DNA of 64,000 bases from Blakeslea trispora (Eukaryota > Mucoromycota > Mucoromycetes > Mucorales > Choanephoraceae): NCBI GenBank assembly GCA_025331445.1, contig JAIWNE010000033.1:62001-126000 (forward strand), written 5' to 3'. Below are positions 23,571 to 34,552 of the stretch, in pieces. The first letter of the stretch is position 1. Each line of letters begins with the position of its first letter. The notes under the pieces were generated by a model. The model made no database searches and was not told where the DNA came from. It saw nothing but the letters and a program-made list of their open reading frames with translations. The position numbers and the translations under genes are program-made.

Positions 23571-23745
23571 TTCATCTAAACGTATATATTCGGAAAGTTT
23601 GCGCGCCAAATCTATGAGCTTTAATCCAAGTACCTAAAAAAGACTCTAATATTGTCATGTCATTCTACAATAGAAAGCAGTGTCATAGTCAAAAAAAAAG
23701 AGGCATTGTTTGCGACTCTTTTTAGAATGTTCTTCAAGGGAAAAA

Positions 23746-23782
<37 letters not shown>

Positions 23783-24069
23783 CATATCTTTTATTTATAC
23801 CTTCTTTTTCCTACAGCCCCCTCCTTAAATTATTGGTATTCTCAGTGCTATCTCTCGGATAGATCGGTACTGTGCAATTTGAACCTTCAAAGGTCATGTC
23901 ACTCGCCTAGCTACATCGGGGCAAAATTAAGCAAATTAAAGTTTTGCGCACCTAAGTTTCGCAACAAGGTTTTGTCAAATGTTTACATAGGTGATTGGAC
24001 AGTCAATGACATTAGAGGATTTTGGGTGCATGAATATTTAGGAAAGAAAACCAAGGTTGCGTAGTTTAG
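23571..24069. other. Spacer between the two MULE copies
   Basis: Contains a T-run of about 30 bases (23749-23779) and otherwise AT-rich DNA. A 61-codon plus frame (23879-24064, ending KFRNKVLSNVYIGDWTVNDIRG...) has no assignable family. Confidence 0.35.
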
Positions 24070-27000
24070 TCATAGCATATTTTTTGTTATCAAATGAACG
24101 AAAAGTCTTGCACAGAGTGTCTTTTGCGGTTGAAGGAGTGTCCGGGGGTAAGTTCTTGGCCATCTTGGCTCTAAGTTGGGCTTGAGCCCTACAATATAAA
24201 AACGACTATTGTAGAGTTGCAGCAGAATGGGAAGAACTAATGAGGAGAGTAGAACGAACGTGATATTCTGATTGTCGGGCGTATAGCAAGCGAGGAGAGG
24301 GACTACCAAAAACTTGGCGGTAGAATTGCTCATTCTTTCTCAAACACAAAAGCATCTCATGCTTGACCTTGCCAAAACTGGCTTCATCGCCGAAAATGAC
24401 ATGAGCAATTGCTCTATAACCACATTCACCATCAGGCAAAGGATTGAAGTGGCCTGTCACTTGCTTGCCACTCAATCCTTTAGGGATTGGGATGGATGGA
24501 CGGACTATTTCAATCGTTCAATGTCTATGTTCCTTTTCATTTTTGCTATCAACAGCTTGAGCAACGTCTTTCTGGGTTAATTTTTCTTGTTTGGCAAGTT
24601 GGGCGATTTTGTTCATCTCTCTCTCCAAAGCAATTTTTTCGCGGGTAGTGTTTTTAGGACGACCTTTGATGTCATATACTATTGGAGGAGGAAGGATGCG
24701 CTCAACTTGCTTGTCATCAGAATACTTGCTTATGATTGCTCTAAGCTCATCCTCTAAGCTGATTCTTTCTCCTTGAGTTTTTAAGTCTGCATTGATATAT
24801 TGCAGCTTCTGCAACTGAACCTCTACAGGCTTTCTGACTTCATGCTCTTCAGGATTATGCTCCTTGCTGGCATTTGTCATTTCAGCAATAGTAGCAACTT
24901 TAAAACACGGATATTAGACATTTGTTTGATACTCTATACTCTAATCTACTAACCTCTGCCATTCTGATACATAATGTGCCATCTTCTGTGGACGGCAGCT
25001 AATGGAATAGGACCATTATATCTTGCAATTCGATGTCTGCAAGGAAGACGGTATGCTCTACGCAATTCGCAAAGGCATTTACCTGTAGTAGGATCCACAT
25101 GAGAGACATGATCAGGATCAGCTTTGTTGTCCATCAAGTTGATGTATTTAAAACGAATACAATCAAAGGCAAAGCTGGTGATTCTGCCTCTCAGTTGGCT
25201 CATCTTGTCATCAATTTCATGGCCAGTCTTATCCTTCAAGATCGTTTCAAACAAAAACTCAAGCACAGTTTGTCTGTTTCTGTAGCTTTCCTGTATTCGA
25301 AAATAAAGCGAATTAACCAAACTTGATTCAGACACAATTGTAACAATTAACTCACTCTTCCTTCAACCCATTCGCGAATTTTTTTGGTCACCAAGCCAAG
25401 CGAACCAGAAGATGTCTTGTTGTGGCGTTTAATGCCACTGTGAGTACTTTCGACTCTGTTAGACGTGCGATTGCCCATGTGCACATAGGTGTTGACATAA
25501 TAGCCAACCCAATGGCGACGAAAGGCCATCATGCTATACAAGTTTGAACGTTAGAAAAATTCATGCTAAATGCTCTAAAACTTATTTTCATTCACATTAC
25601 CTGTCAAGATACGTTTTCATTTCTTTGCCTTTATCAACGCAAAGATTATCTTGAGAGACAAACGCATCGTACTTATTCTTGGAGCCTTTCAATGCTTCCT
25701 TGGTGTTGGATTGAAAAGCTATCTTGTGGACAATAGCTTTGAATCGCTTCTCCAGCAAAGGGCGGCTTTCTTTGTCTACAAAGAAGAACAATGCAAAAAT
25801 AAGTTGTCTTTACTCATAAGAAAGTTCAATACTAAATTACCAAGCTGGACTTTCTTACTCATGCTTTTTATGAGTCTTTTCATAAAGTTGTGCACAATGT
25901 GCACTTAACACAAAATCTGTTTTGACTCAGGAAACACTACCTCAATAGCATTCATCAGGGTTTGATCCTTGTCAGTGACAAAGTTGTCAGGAAGAAGACT
26001 GGGATCAGTTCCACTGGGCCAGGCAATGCTTCTCAGTTGCTTCATGGCCCACTCATAAGACTCGGTAGTCTCCTTTCTCATCCAACATCCAGCAACATGG
26101 ATGGTTGCAAGTTGGCTTCGGCGATACTCCGAAGCAACAGCATACGGTGGCTGTTGGTTTTAAATGTTGCATCAATTATGACACTTTCGGAGAGTCGTCT
26201 AAGCTCATCCATTCCATGCTTATGCACGAAGAATACAACATTCACTTTATCTTCACTGTCTACTCTGTTACATACTTGGTACTCAGTTTGCTCCAAATCT
26301 GAGATGAACTCAGGCATACCAGAAAACTGGTCATTTCAGAAGCGTTGCTGAATGTTATGCAAACCGCTTAATGTGATGCCATTATCAACTTGCTTTTCTA
26401 CCAACAACTAGTAAGATGCACGTATATTAGTATTGATAAATGAAAGAATAAAATGGATTTCTGTCGAATTCAAAAGTAAAAGGATCTGATCTGAAGCAGC
26501 AAAAATGATACAAGACGAGAAAAGGATATGAAATCAAATCACTCATTCTTTATTTCCTCTCTTTGTTTTGTGTTAAAAGACATTCCATCAACTAAATACT
26601 CATCTCTAAAATGCAACACCGTCGAAATAAACATAGCTGTATATATAGTATACAGCATAAATAAGCTCATCTTACCTTCATCATGCTTCAAGCTGTTTCA
26701 AATTCTTTGAGATAAAACTTCCTGAAAACCGAATAAGTTGACAAGTTGCTGCTAAGAGTATGAGTATGCTCAAGTGTGACTTGGCAAACCTCCCAAAGTC
26801 TCTCAGCATCGCGTTCTATAGGCACATAAGTGCGCAAAGGGCACTGTGCTTTCTACCAGATTGATAGCATTGACCACTCTTGTTCATATCTATAAAAATA
26901 AAGTCTAATCAACAGCTTAATTTAGCTAATCCATCTCACTAACAATTCTGTTTACGGCACATACTCGCACAGTTTTCTTCTTGCTCAGCGTCGCCTTCGA

Positions 27001-27340
27001 CTTTCTTGACCTTCCTGTAAGTGTCGCCATGTCTACATTGTAGAACAATGTAGCTGTTCTTACTACTCCTAGCAGTAGTGAATGGGGAATTGAATTCTTT
27101 GCCCAAAGCTTGTAGCTTAATTATTAAGCTCGTCTAAACTTTTGAACTCGGCACTTACAACAAAAAAAACTTGTCAAGTTCCTCCTTCATGTTGCCTGAG
27201 GATTCGGCAAAATCAATTGACTCAGCTTCGTGTTCGCTTTCCTCTCCAGTCTCGATAAAAGCAAAGGATTCAGCATCAATGAAACCATTCCAGTCATAAG
27301 TGACAGTAGAGCTAGTGGTCATTCGTCTCATGTGAGAACT
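24070..27340 (-). pseudogene. Decayed second MULE (FAR1 + MULE + SWIM + KGRPKN + OTU)
   Basis: Minus-strand pieces in the same order as the first MULE, but diverged in sequence. They are an acidic leader from about 27330 (TYDWNGFIDAESFAF), the FAR1 part LQALGKEFNSPFTTARSSKN and QCRHGDTYRK, a FAR1 C-terminal part with LEHTHTLSSN, and the MULE core SVIIDATFKTNSH. Then come HMGNRTSNRVESTHSG, SWIM CLCELRRAYRLPCRH (25040 region), the KGRPKN linker (24518-24880) and OTU NPLPDGECGYRAIAHVI (24440 region). Damage: TGA after QQRF, TAA after SKQILC, frame changes near the catalytic Asp and inside OTU. No terminal repeats like those of the first copy are visible. It is a separate, older family member. 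Confidence 0.75.
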
Positions 27341-27539
27341 GATAACAGTAAGTCGAAAATGGTCTAAAGATACTTGAGGGTCTATAATGGAAAGATAATA
27401 GAAAGAAAAAAAAAAGGTTAATTCGAAAAAGCCAAAAAAATTTTTTTTTTCAGGAACCAAAATGCTCGAACACCACTGGCTGTTCGAATGCCTAGTTGAA
27501 GTTAGAGATCAATTGATCTTTCATTACAAACTTGACACC

Positions 27540-27663
27540 CTAGAAGCGGTTCTCATCTTCAAGGATATAGACAGTAAGTACCCCAAATCCACAAAAACCA
27601 TCTCCCTCAACATCAATCAAGTATGAGTAGGAATTAGGAAAAGAAGAGCTGAACTGATCATTG
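27540..27663 (-). pseudogene. OTU-domain scrap of a third MULE-like copy
   Basis: Minus frame reads SSSFPNSYSYLIDVEGDG, then FCGFGVLTVYILEDENRF, then TAG. It aligns with the OTU active-site region of the first MULE (ITGYLDPEGDGNCGFRAIAF). Asp and Cys positions are kept but the conserved RAI is lost, and nothing downstream holds the His. It sits directly upstream of the second MULE, so it is likely the tail of a third, mostly deleted copy. Confidence 0.55.
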
Positions 27664-28160
27664 TTACATATTCTTTTTTCGAGAGATTCGAGAGTAAGAA
27701 GCAAAGTGAGGATGATATATTGTTTTTTTTATATCATATGAACAATACAACAAATTCGAAAACCAGCATCGGTCATGTTGAATAAGCAGGGTCAAAGGTA
27801 ATAGGGATGGCTTTATGTACAACGACACCCTCTTTTTTGTTTTTCTTTGCTGGTACGATATATTGGTTGAGAAATGGAATCCATAAACATGACAGCATCA
27901 TCATTAGATTGTAGTAATCTTTAGATTTACTTGTCCGTCCTATTTTCTATACTTAGTTATCTACCCTTTGACTTTGAATTTAGTCTACATGGTCTATGCT
28001 TAGCAATACATGTAAAACCTTTGGGTACTGTGGTCCGGATCAACTGACATCTCGGGAGAAAAGAAAGCTGACGATACGATAGCGTATTCAAGAAAAGAAA
28101 TGATCTGACATTCACAGCTATACCTAACGGTTCAGCAATAGAGTAAAAAAAAAGTGCCTA
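27664..28160. other. Intergenic region downstream of RBM48
   Basis: AT-rich; probably 3' flank of the RBM48 gene plus the edge of the MULE debris. No gene, RNA or repeat that I can support. Confidence 0.35.
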
Positions 28161-28715
28161 CTAGATACGTCTTCGCTTCTTTACAGTAGGCTGATTGTTT
28201 GGTCGAGGTGGATCTGGTTGTCGTTTGGCTTGAGAGGGTTTTGCCACTGGACCATACGCAAACGCCTCTTCTTTCCTTGTAATGCTCCTTCTCTTCTTAT
28301 TCTTTGGTTTGTGCTCAAGAAAGGCAAAAGCCAATCGACGATGTACGGCTTGGTATCGATCCTGGAATTTATCACGCAAGTCTTGCAGTGTCTCATATGC
28401 TGGTGCATAGTGTACACGTAGCAACTGAGTGAAGAAGGGCTTATCGTCTAGTTTTCGCTTGGCTATTCTTGCTGAGGCAATATGAGCATACTCTATCAAC
28501 ACAACATCGGTATGTTCTGTACTAGCTGGATGTTCGTCTAAAGTGCGATGAGACTCGATCAAGCCAAAACTATGACATAATTGGACAAGTTGATCAACTA
28601 CGCCCAAGTGAGGTATATTCTCGATAACCAAATAACGAGACTCTTGAGCTATTGTATAAACGCATACGGCTCTTGGTCTTTTTGGATCGCGGTATTCAGG
28701 TCGTGTTGTTGCCAT
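28161..28715 (-). CDS. RBM48: RBM48-like RNA-recognition protein (minor-spliceosome-linked)
   Basis: Intronless 184 aa. One RRM at residues 20-110: AVCVYTIAQESRYLVIENIP, GLIESHRTLDEHPA, TDVVLIEYAHIASARIAKRK, LLRVHYAPAYETLQDLRDKF. This order (VYT-ES-YL-I, RT-LDE-P, YAP-YET) is diagnostic for RBM48. A basic tail follows, with two KKRR-type nuclear signals. In animals and plants RBM48 partners ARMC7 and is needed for splicing of U12-type introns. Start ATG at 28715 precedes a conserved TRPEYRDPKRPRAV, similar to family N-termini. Confidence 0.85.
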   Translation of the reverse strand: MATTRPEYRDPKRPRAVCVYTIAQESRYLVIENIPHLGVVDQLVQLCHSFGLIESHRTLDEHPASTEHTDVVLIEYAHIASARIAKRKLDDKPFFTQLLRVHYAPAYETLQDLRDKFQDRYQAVHRRLAFAFLEHKPKNKKRRSITRKEEAFAYGPVAKPSQAKRQPDPPRPNNQPTVKKRRRI

Positions 28716-30060
28716 GAATAAATCAAGTGAAACAAAATAAAGAAAATCCTTGAATCACTCTCTCAACTCAAATCGAATTGAACAAAACAGGCCAGGTTTT
28801 ATATTTATGGTGGATAACTCATATACTTACACAAGAGAGTTAGCAAATAAGACTGTAGCATAGAATGCTGCTCCAAGCCTTTTGCATAGAAGCAGCCAGG
28901 CATGGATGTGGATATGGATTTGGATATAGATATGGACTAGCTTATTTAGATGGAGAGGCAAAGCAAGATACAGTGCTTATACAGTACTTATATGACTAAG
29001 GATGAGCAGTGAGTAAACATATAAGAAGTACAAACAATCAATGACTTTAACACATACAAATAAGCAACCAATCTATACAATACACGTAATCCATGTTATT
29101 TTCAGTACAAATTTTTAGTTGGGATTTTTCTGATTCGAAGGCACTCGAGTAAAGTAATAAAGAGTCCTTTCTTCTGTTGCGTGAAGGGCTTTCAATTAAA
29201 CTGCCAACCAAAAGAAAGCTCGACCAGTTCTCAATATGGATCAAAAAAGGAGAAGTCTTATAGTTACAGTTTGGTTTTTCTTCTACAATATCAGAACTGA
29301 AGGCAACTATCGAACAATACAATCACAGCTTAAATGGAAATTTAGTCATCCAATTGCTTGAACAAAAAAAAAAGTAACACAGCACTGTTTTGCCTACAGT
29401 TTGAGGCTGTCCACATTTGAGCCACGGAAATAGGTGCTAATGAAAGTATAAGACTTCCCAAAAGTCATTGAAACAAAAAGAATAAATACAAACAAACATG
29501 ATATAAGAGAAAGTTTAGGTGCAATGCATATTGTATTACTCTATTAATTTTGGATCTTCAAAATCTTTTTCATTTTTAAATGGTTTGGTCATTTTTGTGA
29601 ACCTTTATTTGGTATAGAGATATATGTCGATTATTGGTGTTTCCTACAACAATCCTCCTTGACTCAGCTTCGTCAGTCAATGTGGTACAGGCTCCAAGAG
29701 CCGCTCTTTATCAGTTAATATATTAAAAAGTTATCAGTTAATATATTAAAATGACAAGGTGTCCTAAAAAGCACATACTTCTTTCTGAGTTTCAGAGTGG
29801 CCTTTTTTTTTAATCAAAATTGATGAAATCTACTTTTTAAGCTTCCTCAAGTTATAGTGCTCAGAGAGAAGCAAGACCTAACCCAAAAAATTTCGCAACT
29901 TTTTTCTGATCGAATGGTACTACTCTTGCAAAAATCTGGCGATTATAGCAAGAGTAAATCAAAAACGGAGCGAGGTGAAACTTTTGACATATATCTCTAA
30001 TGCTATTTCAGTTTCTTTATTGTAGAATTATTATAACATTTAGAAAGAGATTTGTATGAT
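28716..30060. other. Intergenic 1.3 kb with short repeats
   Basis: Includes a 23-bp direct tandem repeat (two copies of TATCAGTTAATATATTAAAA, about 29708-29755). It also has a 23-bp segment at 29974-29996 that recurs inverted at 30380-30402 inside the next gene. Frames up to 91 codons (29047-29322) have no family features. Confidence 0.4.
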
Positions 30061-31894
30061 TTATTTGAAGCTTAAAGAGGACTTCAATCTTTTTGGTTTT
30101 TTGGTATTTACTACTAACTGGTAATCTTCTTTGGTCATATATCTGCTTCTTCTCCTCTTTGGGGATCCAGTGGGACGTTTAACACAATGATTATGGTACG
30201 CATGAATAACTTGTTTGATTTGATGTGCTTTTGCAACGAGACTTGAGAGGGAGGATAAACACTTGGGGACTTCGATACTACAGATTTCAAACATTGTATA
30301 AAATAGATTTGCCCGCATCACCATCATATAAAACGTAAGCTTCATTCCTTTGTTGCGAGAAGAAAAAATAAATAAGTATAGATATATGTCGAAAGTTTCA
30401 CCCCGAAATTTACATGTTTGTGATAAACTTACCAACTACCAATGCCAACAAGCTAGCATCCAAATTCTCTTCATCACAAAGCTTTTTTCCAAATCTTACC
30501 AACTTCACCATATCATTATGCACCTCGAGAGTATTGCTACTACTTTCGCTGATCTTCACCTCGCAGTACCCAACAGAGTAATCAATGGTTCTTTGTTTTA
30601 AAATAACCATCTCTGCATCTGGGCGTTCATCCTCTGTACCAGTACTACGTGTATTTGTCCTAAGGAGAACTATATTGAGCTTACATATTTATTGAAGACA
30701 TTACAGCAATATTTACCACATAAAATTATGATCATTTAACATCCCATTCAATATTGGATCCAAGAACTTTGTTATCAATTCAGTCTCTTTGATTGTATGA
30801 TTTAACAAGGGTTCATCAGGAAGCCTATCCATACTACACAGAGTAATAACAGATATCAGTATGTATTTCACTTGAGCTACAATCAACAATCCTTACTAAG
30901 CTAAAAAAATGTCTAAGATCTTGGCATCAAGATCATCTGTTGCTTTGTAACTATCAAATATCTGACACTTTATGTCCTTTCGACTTGGATGTTCGATCAT
31001 CTAAGGTTGTCCAATTTGTTAAAAGTAGTGCATCAAATTATCAAGCATAATATCAAAACTTACAGCCATCGTATTTCCCAATTCTGTCAATAACTCTCCT
31101 TCAACCCTCATTTCCAATTCCAAGAACTCCTTTTTTAAATCATTGTGGTAACACACCAAATTCTTTTTTCCAATACAAGACAACATTTCTTTAGAATGTT
31201 GTTTCTTCACAAGCAAAAGAATCTGATCCAAGGCCCTAGAATTTGTGTTTTAATTAGTGTAAAAGAAATGAACATAACATACATATACTTACAATAATTG
31301 CTGTAGGTTTCCATTTATAAAAAGTCCTTGACATTCTGCTAATGTGCGCGCTTCTTCCTGGAATACATTGAACCCTTCGATTATATTGTAACCATTGCTT
31401 GCTTTTTCGGGCACTTCTTCCGTATCTCCCGTATCTTCTGTGTCTTCTGTGTCTTCTGTGTCTTCTGTGTCTTCTGTGTCTTTTACACTACCACCATTGT
31501 TGCCACTGATCCTGCCTCTGGTATCTCTTCCAGCCACCAAAATCCCAGTCTCCAGTGTTCTGTGGCTCTCGATTTGAACACTTCTCTCCAGTCTTGCTTC
31601 TGCATAGATAATACCAAGATCCACCTGCTTTCCTGTTACTCTCTTTCTTGCTGGGTAGATGGTTTTAAACTGAGCAACGTATTTGTTTACTAAATTGTTT
31701 GTTGCCTGTGTTTCACTATCAAATTGTCTTATAAACAATTTGGTTTGCTCTTTATTGCCATCCACAAATTGCGCGAGTGAGGCGCGACTCTTGGTTCTTT
31801 TCAAATAGTCTCCAATACCTGCAAGAAAAACTACGCTTAATTCATTCATTCTTCCTCAAGACAAATTTTACTTACTTGTAGAAATAGAAAACAT
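30061..31894 (-). CDS. Mucoromycota-specific protein with PD-x(18)-ExK nuclease-like motif
   Basis: Seven exons: 31894-31876, 31818-31293, 31235-31064, 31000-30897, 30833-30717, 30659-30433, 30347-30061. All introns are GT-AG and phases join to 483 aa with no stop. The N-terminal half is helical and charged, with a TED/DTE tandem repeat at about residues 130-150. The C-terminal half has ETELITKFLDPILNG, then ERPD327AE, 18 residues, YCE346VK348, a helix, strand LLALVVG, and LTFYMMVMRANLFYTMFEIC. D-x18-E-x-K in a strand-strand-helix setting resembles the PD-(D/E)XK nuclease core; this is inference. The basic tail (PKRRRSRY, KKPKRLK) suggests nuclear location. From memory the family is large and uncharacterised in Mucorales. 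Confidence 0.75.
31429..31490. repeat. 9-bp minisatellite coding Thr-Glu-Asp repeats
   Basis: Six or so tandem copies of TGTCTTCTG in the second exon of the family gene. They encode an acidic DTE repeat in frame. Copy number probably varies between strains. Confidence 0.85.
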
Positions 31895-31898
31895 GTTT

Positions 31899-33080
31899 TT
31901 AGCAAATTAGAATAACGAAAGCGAACAATAAAGAGGTACAGTGCTTCCACTGCCATTTGGACACTTTTTTTAAAACTTTGTCGGAAGTTAAAAACCAATT
32001 GCGGTTCGTTCCTACCACAATAGTCGTTGCTTCCGCTTCGACTCCAGATGTGGTATCCTTCTCCGTTGTTGTCGATTTTTGAACTATCCCAGCGTTTACA
32101 GAATGTTGGTTGTTGGGCTTAAAATAATGCTTTTCGAAAGTGTCATTTGTCAAATTCCAGTTTGCTTGTTTCTTTACTTCTAAGATTGAAGCACCTGTCA
32201 TAACTGCTTTTGTTGCTGCAGCTGATCGGAAGCTATGTGCCTTGAAGATCCTAGTATCGACGTTCACTTCCTTGAGTATCTCTTTCAGCCAGGATACAAT
32301 GATCTTTTCGCTAGACAGATGGGGGGAGTGTCTTTCATGGTTGATATATGCCCAGAACAGACTTTTGGTACCATTCGTTTGTAATCTTAAACCTTCTGTT
32401 CTCTGGAGGAAAACTAAAGTAGTCCTAACTGGACACAATTCTTTGTTTTCTTCCGGAAGATAGCCAACATGGGACACCTTCATCTGTCCCTCTTTCGGTT
32501 CTCTGAAGAAAATTGAAAGGCCCTCTTCTTTTACCATTATGTCTGTTGTTTAAAGTCTTCCGATATCGCTTCTTGGTCTACTCATGATAGCTATGCACAA
32601 TAATATGATAGTCTTCAATTGCAGCTTGTGAAGGTCCAGTCGCTCATTTGTTCCCCAAGTAAGGACATATCTGGTGACTATGCCTACATCCCATACCTGT
32701 AGCTTAGAAAAAGTTTCTTTCTCAGAAACTGTTGACTTTCGCTTAGCCTTAAAGAACTGCTTTAGCAAAGGTTGTTGCGAGAGATTTATGCCATCCGGAT
32801 ATAAGACTCCAAACACTGACTGCATTGCTGATCTGTAAATATTTAATTGAGAAGACGAGAGATGCTTTTTCTCTATGAAGAACTCCAAGATATTTTGTAT
32901 CCTGTATTCAATGGGACTATAGCCCTGGTCCTTGCAATAGTCTACCCATTGTTTCCAAGCATAATTTTACTTCTTAGAGGTTTTCTCTATAAGTCCCTTT
33001 CCCAAGTACTGCTGAGAGGCTTGGCTCAACTTCTGACCTGTCTGGTACGCCCTGATAATAGCCAAGCGGTCAAACTCCAT
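31899..33080 (-). pseudogene. DIRS tyrosine recombinase with two nonsense codons
   Basis: Frame opens at MEFDRLAIIRAYQTGQK (33080). A TAA lies at 32967-32969 after IEKTSKK and another at 32550-32552 after SDIGRL; reading continues in the same frame after each. The core-binding part is KQWVDYCKDQGYSP and LNIYRSAMQSV. Catalytic parts are SRPRSDIGRL (probable first Arg), KAHSFRSAAATKA (H-x-x-R) and DTFEKHYFKP (nucleophile Tyr). The last ~60 codons run through the inverted repeat and are probably not protein. TAA in place of CAA would explain the second stop (LQTTDI expected). Confidence 0.75.
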
Positions 33081-33130
33081 CTCTTGTTGTTCATCGATAT
33101 CTGTATTGGTTGCTCCGTCTTCACTTGGTG

Positions 33131-34552
33131 TTACAGGATCATCGGCCACCAGTACTGAGTTGGCCAAGTCGGCGTGATGAGCACTGCTTGGTGAACCCTC
33201 TCTTCTCTCAACTTCCGGAGCACCCTTGGAATCAGTTTCCATGGTGGATGGAGATACAAACCCTTCTTTGACCATTCTTGAGTGAATGCATCTGTTGCTG
33301 CTGCACTGGGATCCATCCGCCTGGACCAGTATGTTGGTAGCCTTTTGTTTTCCCTTGAAGCAAACGCATCGATTCTCATAGTGTCCCATCTCTGTTGTAT
33401 TCTCTGAAATGTCTTCCTGGGGAGTGTCCATTTGTACACTGGCTTCTGTTCTCTGCTCAGTTTGTCTGCCTGTACGTTCTCTATTCCTGCTATGTGTTCG
33501 TATCTTACTCTCATGTTGTTGCTGTAACATGCTTCCTGAATTTCTAGAGCTAACCGCTGTAGTATCGCTGAAGCTGTTCCGCCTGACTTCTTCGCATACT
33601 TTATGGCTGTAGTGTTGTCTGGACGAATCAGGATGGTTGAGTTTGCGTATTTTTGCTTGTGGAGCAATAACGCAAACAGGATTGTCTGAAGCTCTCTCAC
33701 ATTGATTGAGTTTTCTTTTTCTTGTTCGGACCAAACCCCTGCTGTATCCATGTCTATACTGTGGACTCCCCAGCCTGTATCTGATGCGTCTACAAATATC
33801 TCTACTGCTGGTTCTTCGAGGATTGGACGGACTATGTCTAGACCATCTCTTAATTCGGCAAACTTCATCCACCATTCTAGTTCCACTTTTGCCTCTGGTG
33901 AGAGGGGACAAGGGTGCTCCCATTGTTGTTGGCTTATTCTCAAATTGAGTGCCAAGTCTCGTTGGATGAACCTGATCCTTAGTAATGCCTCTCCTATTGC
34001 TGGGATCATTGCCGTCATCTTTCCCAACAATGAAGCTATCCAGCGACAAGATCTCTGATTGTTCTTCTGGACCTGCTTGATTCTCTGCTTCAAGTTCTCC
34101 ATCTTGGGCTTTGGAACCCTGATCTTCATAGTCACTGTGTTGAACTCGAAGCCCAAAAATTCCTGTTGATGTGTCGGTTCTAGTTGACTTTTCTTCCAAT
34201 TGATGATAAACCCTAGTTTTTGCAAGTGTTGAAGAGCAGTTTTCATCACTTGGGTTGTTTCTTCTTTTGTCGTTGTCAGGAAGCAAAGATCGTCGGGGTA
34301 ATACACCAAGCGGATCCCTGCCTTCCTCAATGGTTCCACTGCATACCTGATCAGCTTGGAGAACACTCGAGGGGCTACACTGAGCCCAAAGGCGAAAGAT
34401 GGATATCTATAGACTATACCACCATGTAAAAAACTCAGATGCTTCCTGGATTTCTGATGGATAAGAACCACTACATAAGCGTCCTTCAAATCTATTTTTG
34501 TTATAAAATCTCCTGGTTGAATCATTTCCTGTAAAGCGGGAACTCCCTCCAT
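33131..34552 (-). CDS. DIRS reverse transcriptase and RNase H (continuation)
   Basis: After the insertion the frame resumes at MEGVPALQEMIQPGDFITKI. RT palm motifs: KIDLKDAYVVVLI, then RLVYYPDDLCFL (YPDD as the YxDD catalytic box), KLGFIINWKKSQ and EFLGFEF. RNase H: IFVDASDTGWGV, NVRELQTILFALL, RPDNTTAIKYAKK and AGIENVQADKLSRE. The order and the lack of an integrase are typical for DIRS. The C-terminus (WSKKGLYLHPPWKLIPRVL) overlaps the recombinase frame, as usual for these elements. Confidence 0.85.
   Translation of the reverse strand: MEGVPALQEMIQPGDFITKIDLKDAYVVVLIHQKSRKHLSFLHGGIVYRYPSFAFGLSVAPRVFSKLIRYAVEPLRKAGIRLVYYPDDLCFLTTTKEETTQVMKTALQHLQKLGFIINWKKSQLEPTHQQEFLGFEFNTVTMKIRVPKPKMENLKQRIKQVQKNNQRSCRWIASLLGKMTAMIPAIGEALLRIRFIQRDLALNLRISQQQWEHPCPLSPEAKVELEWWMKFAELRDGLDIVRPILEEPAVEIFVDASDTGWGVHSIDMDTAGVWSEQEKENSINVRELQTILFALLLHKQKYANSTILIRPDNTTAIKYAKKSGGTASAILQRLALEIQEACYSNNMRVRYEHIAGIENVQADKLSREQKPVYKWTLPRKTFQRIQQRWDTMRIDAFASRENKRLPTYWSRRMDPSAAATDAFTQEWSKKGLYLHPPWKLIPRVLRKLREERVHQAVLITPTWPTQYWWPMIL

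Noticed and set aside
22118..23575. Transposase start at 23575 inside the terminal repeat flank
   Set aside because: The extra 90 residues are translation of the inverted repeat and T-rich DNA; MYQEAAPYL at 23305 fits the FAR1 family start.
27462..27495. tRNA-like TTCGAAT loop near TGTTCGAATGCC
   Set aside because: No matching acceptor or anticodon arm could be folded around it.
32967..34286. Minus-strand 439-codon frame across the DIRS RNase H region
   Set aside because: Most of it is a shadow of the RT-RNase H frame; only its end (from 33080) is real, as the start of the tyrosine recombinase.
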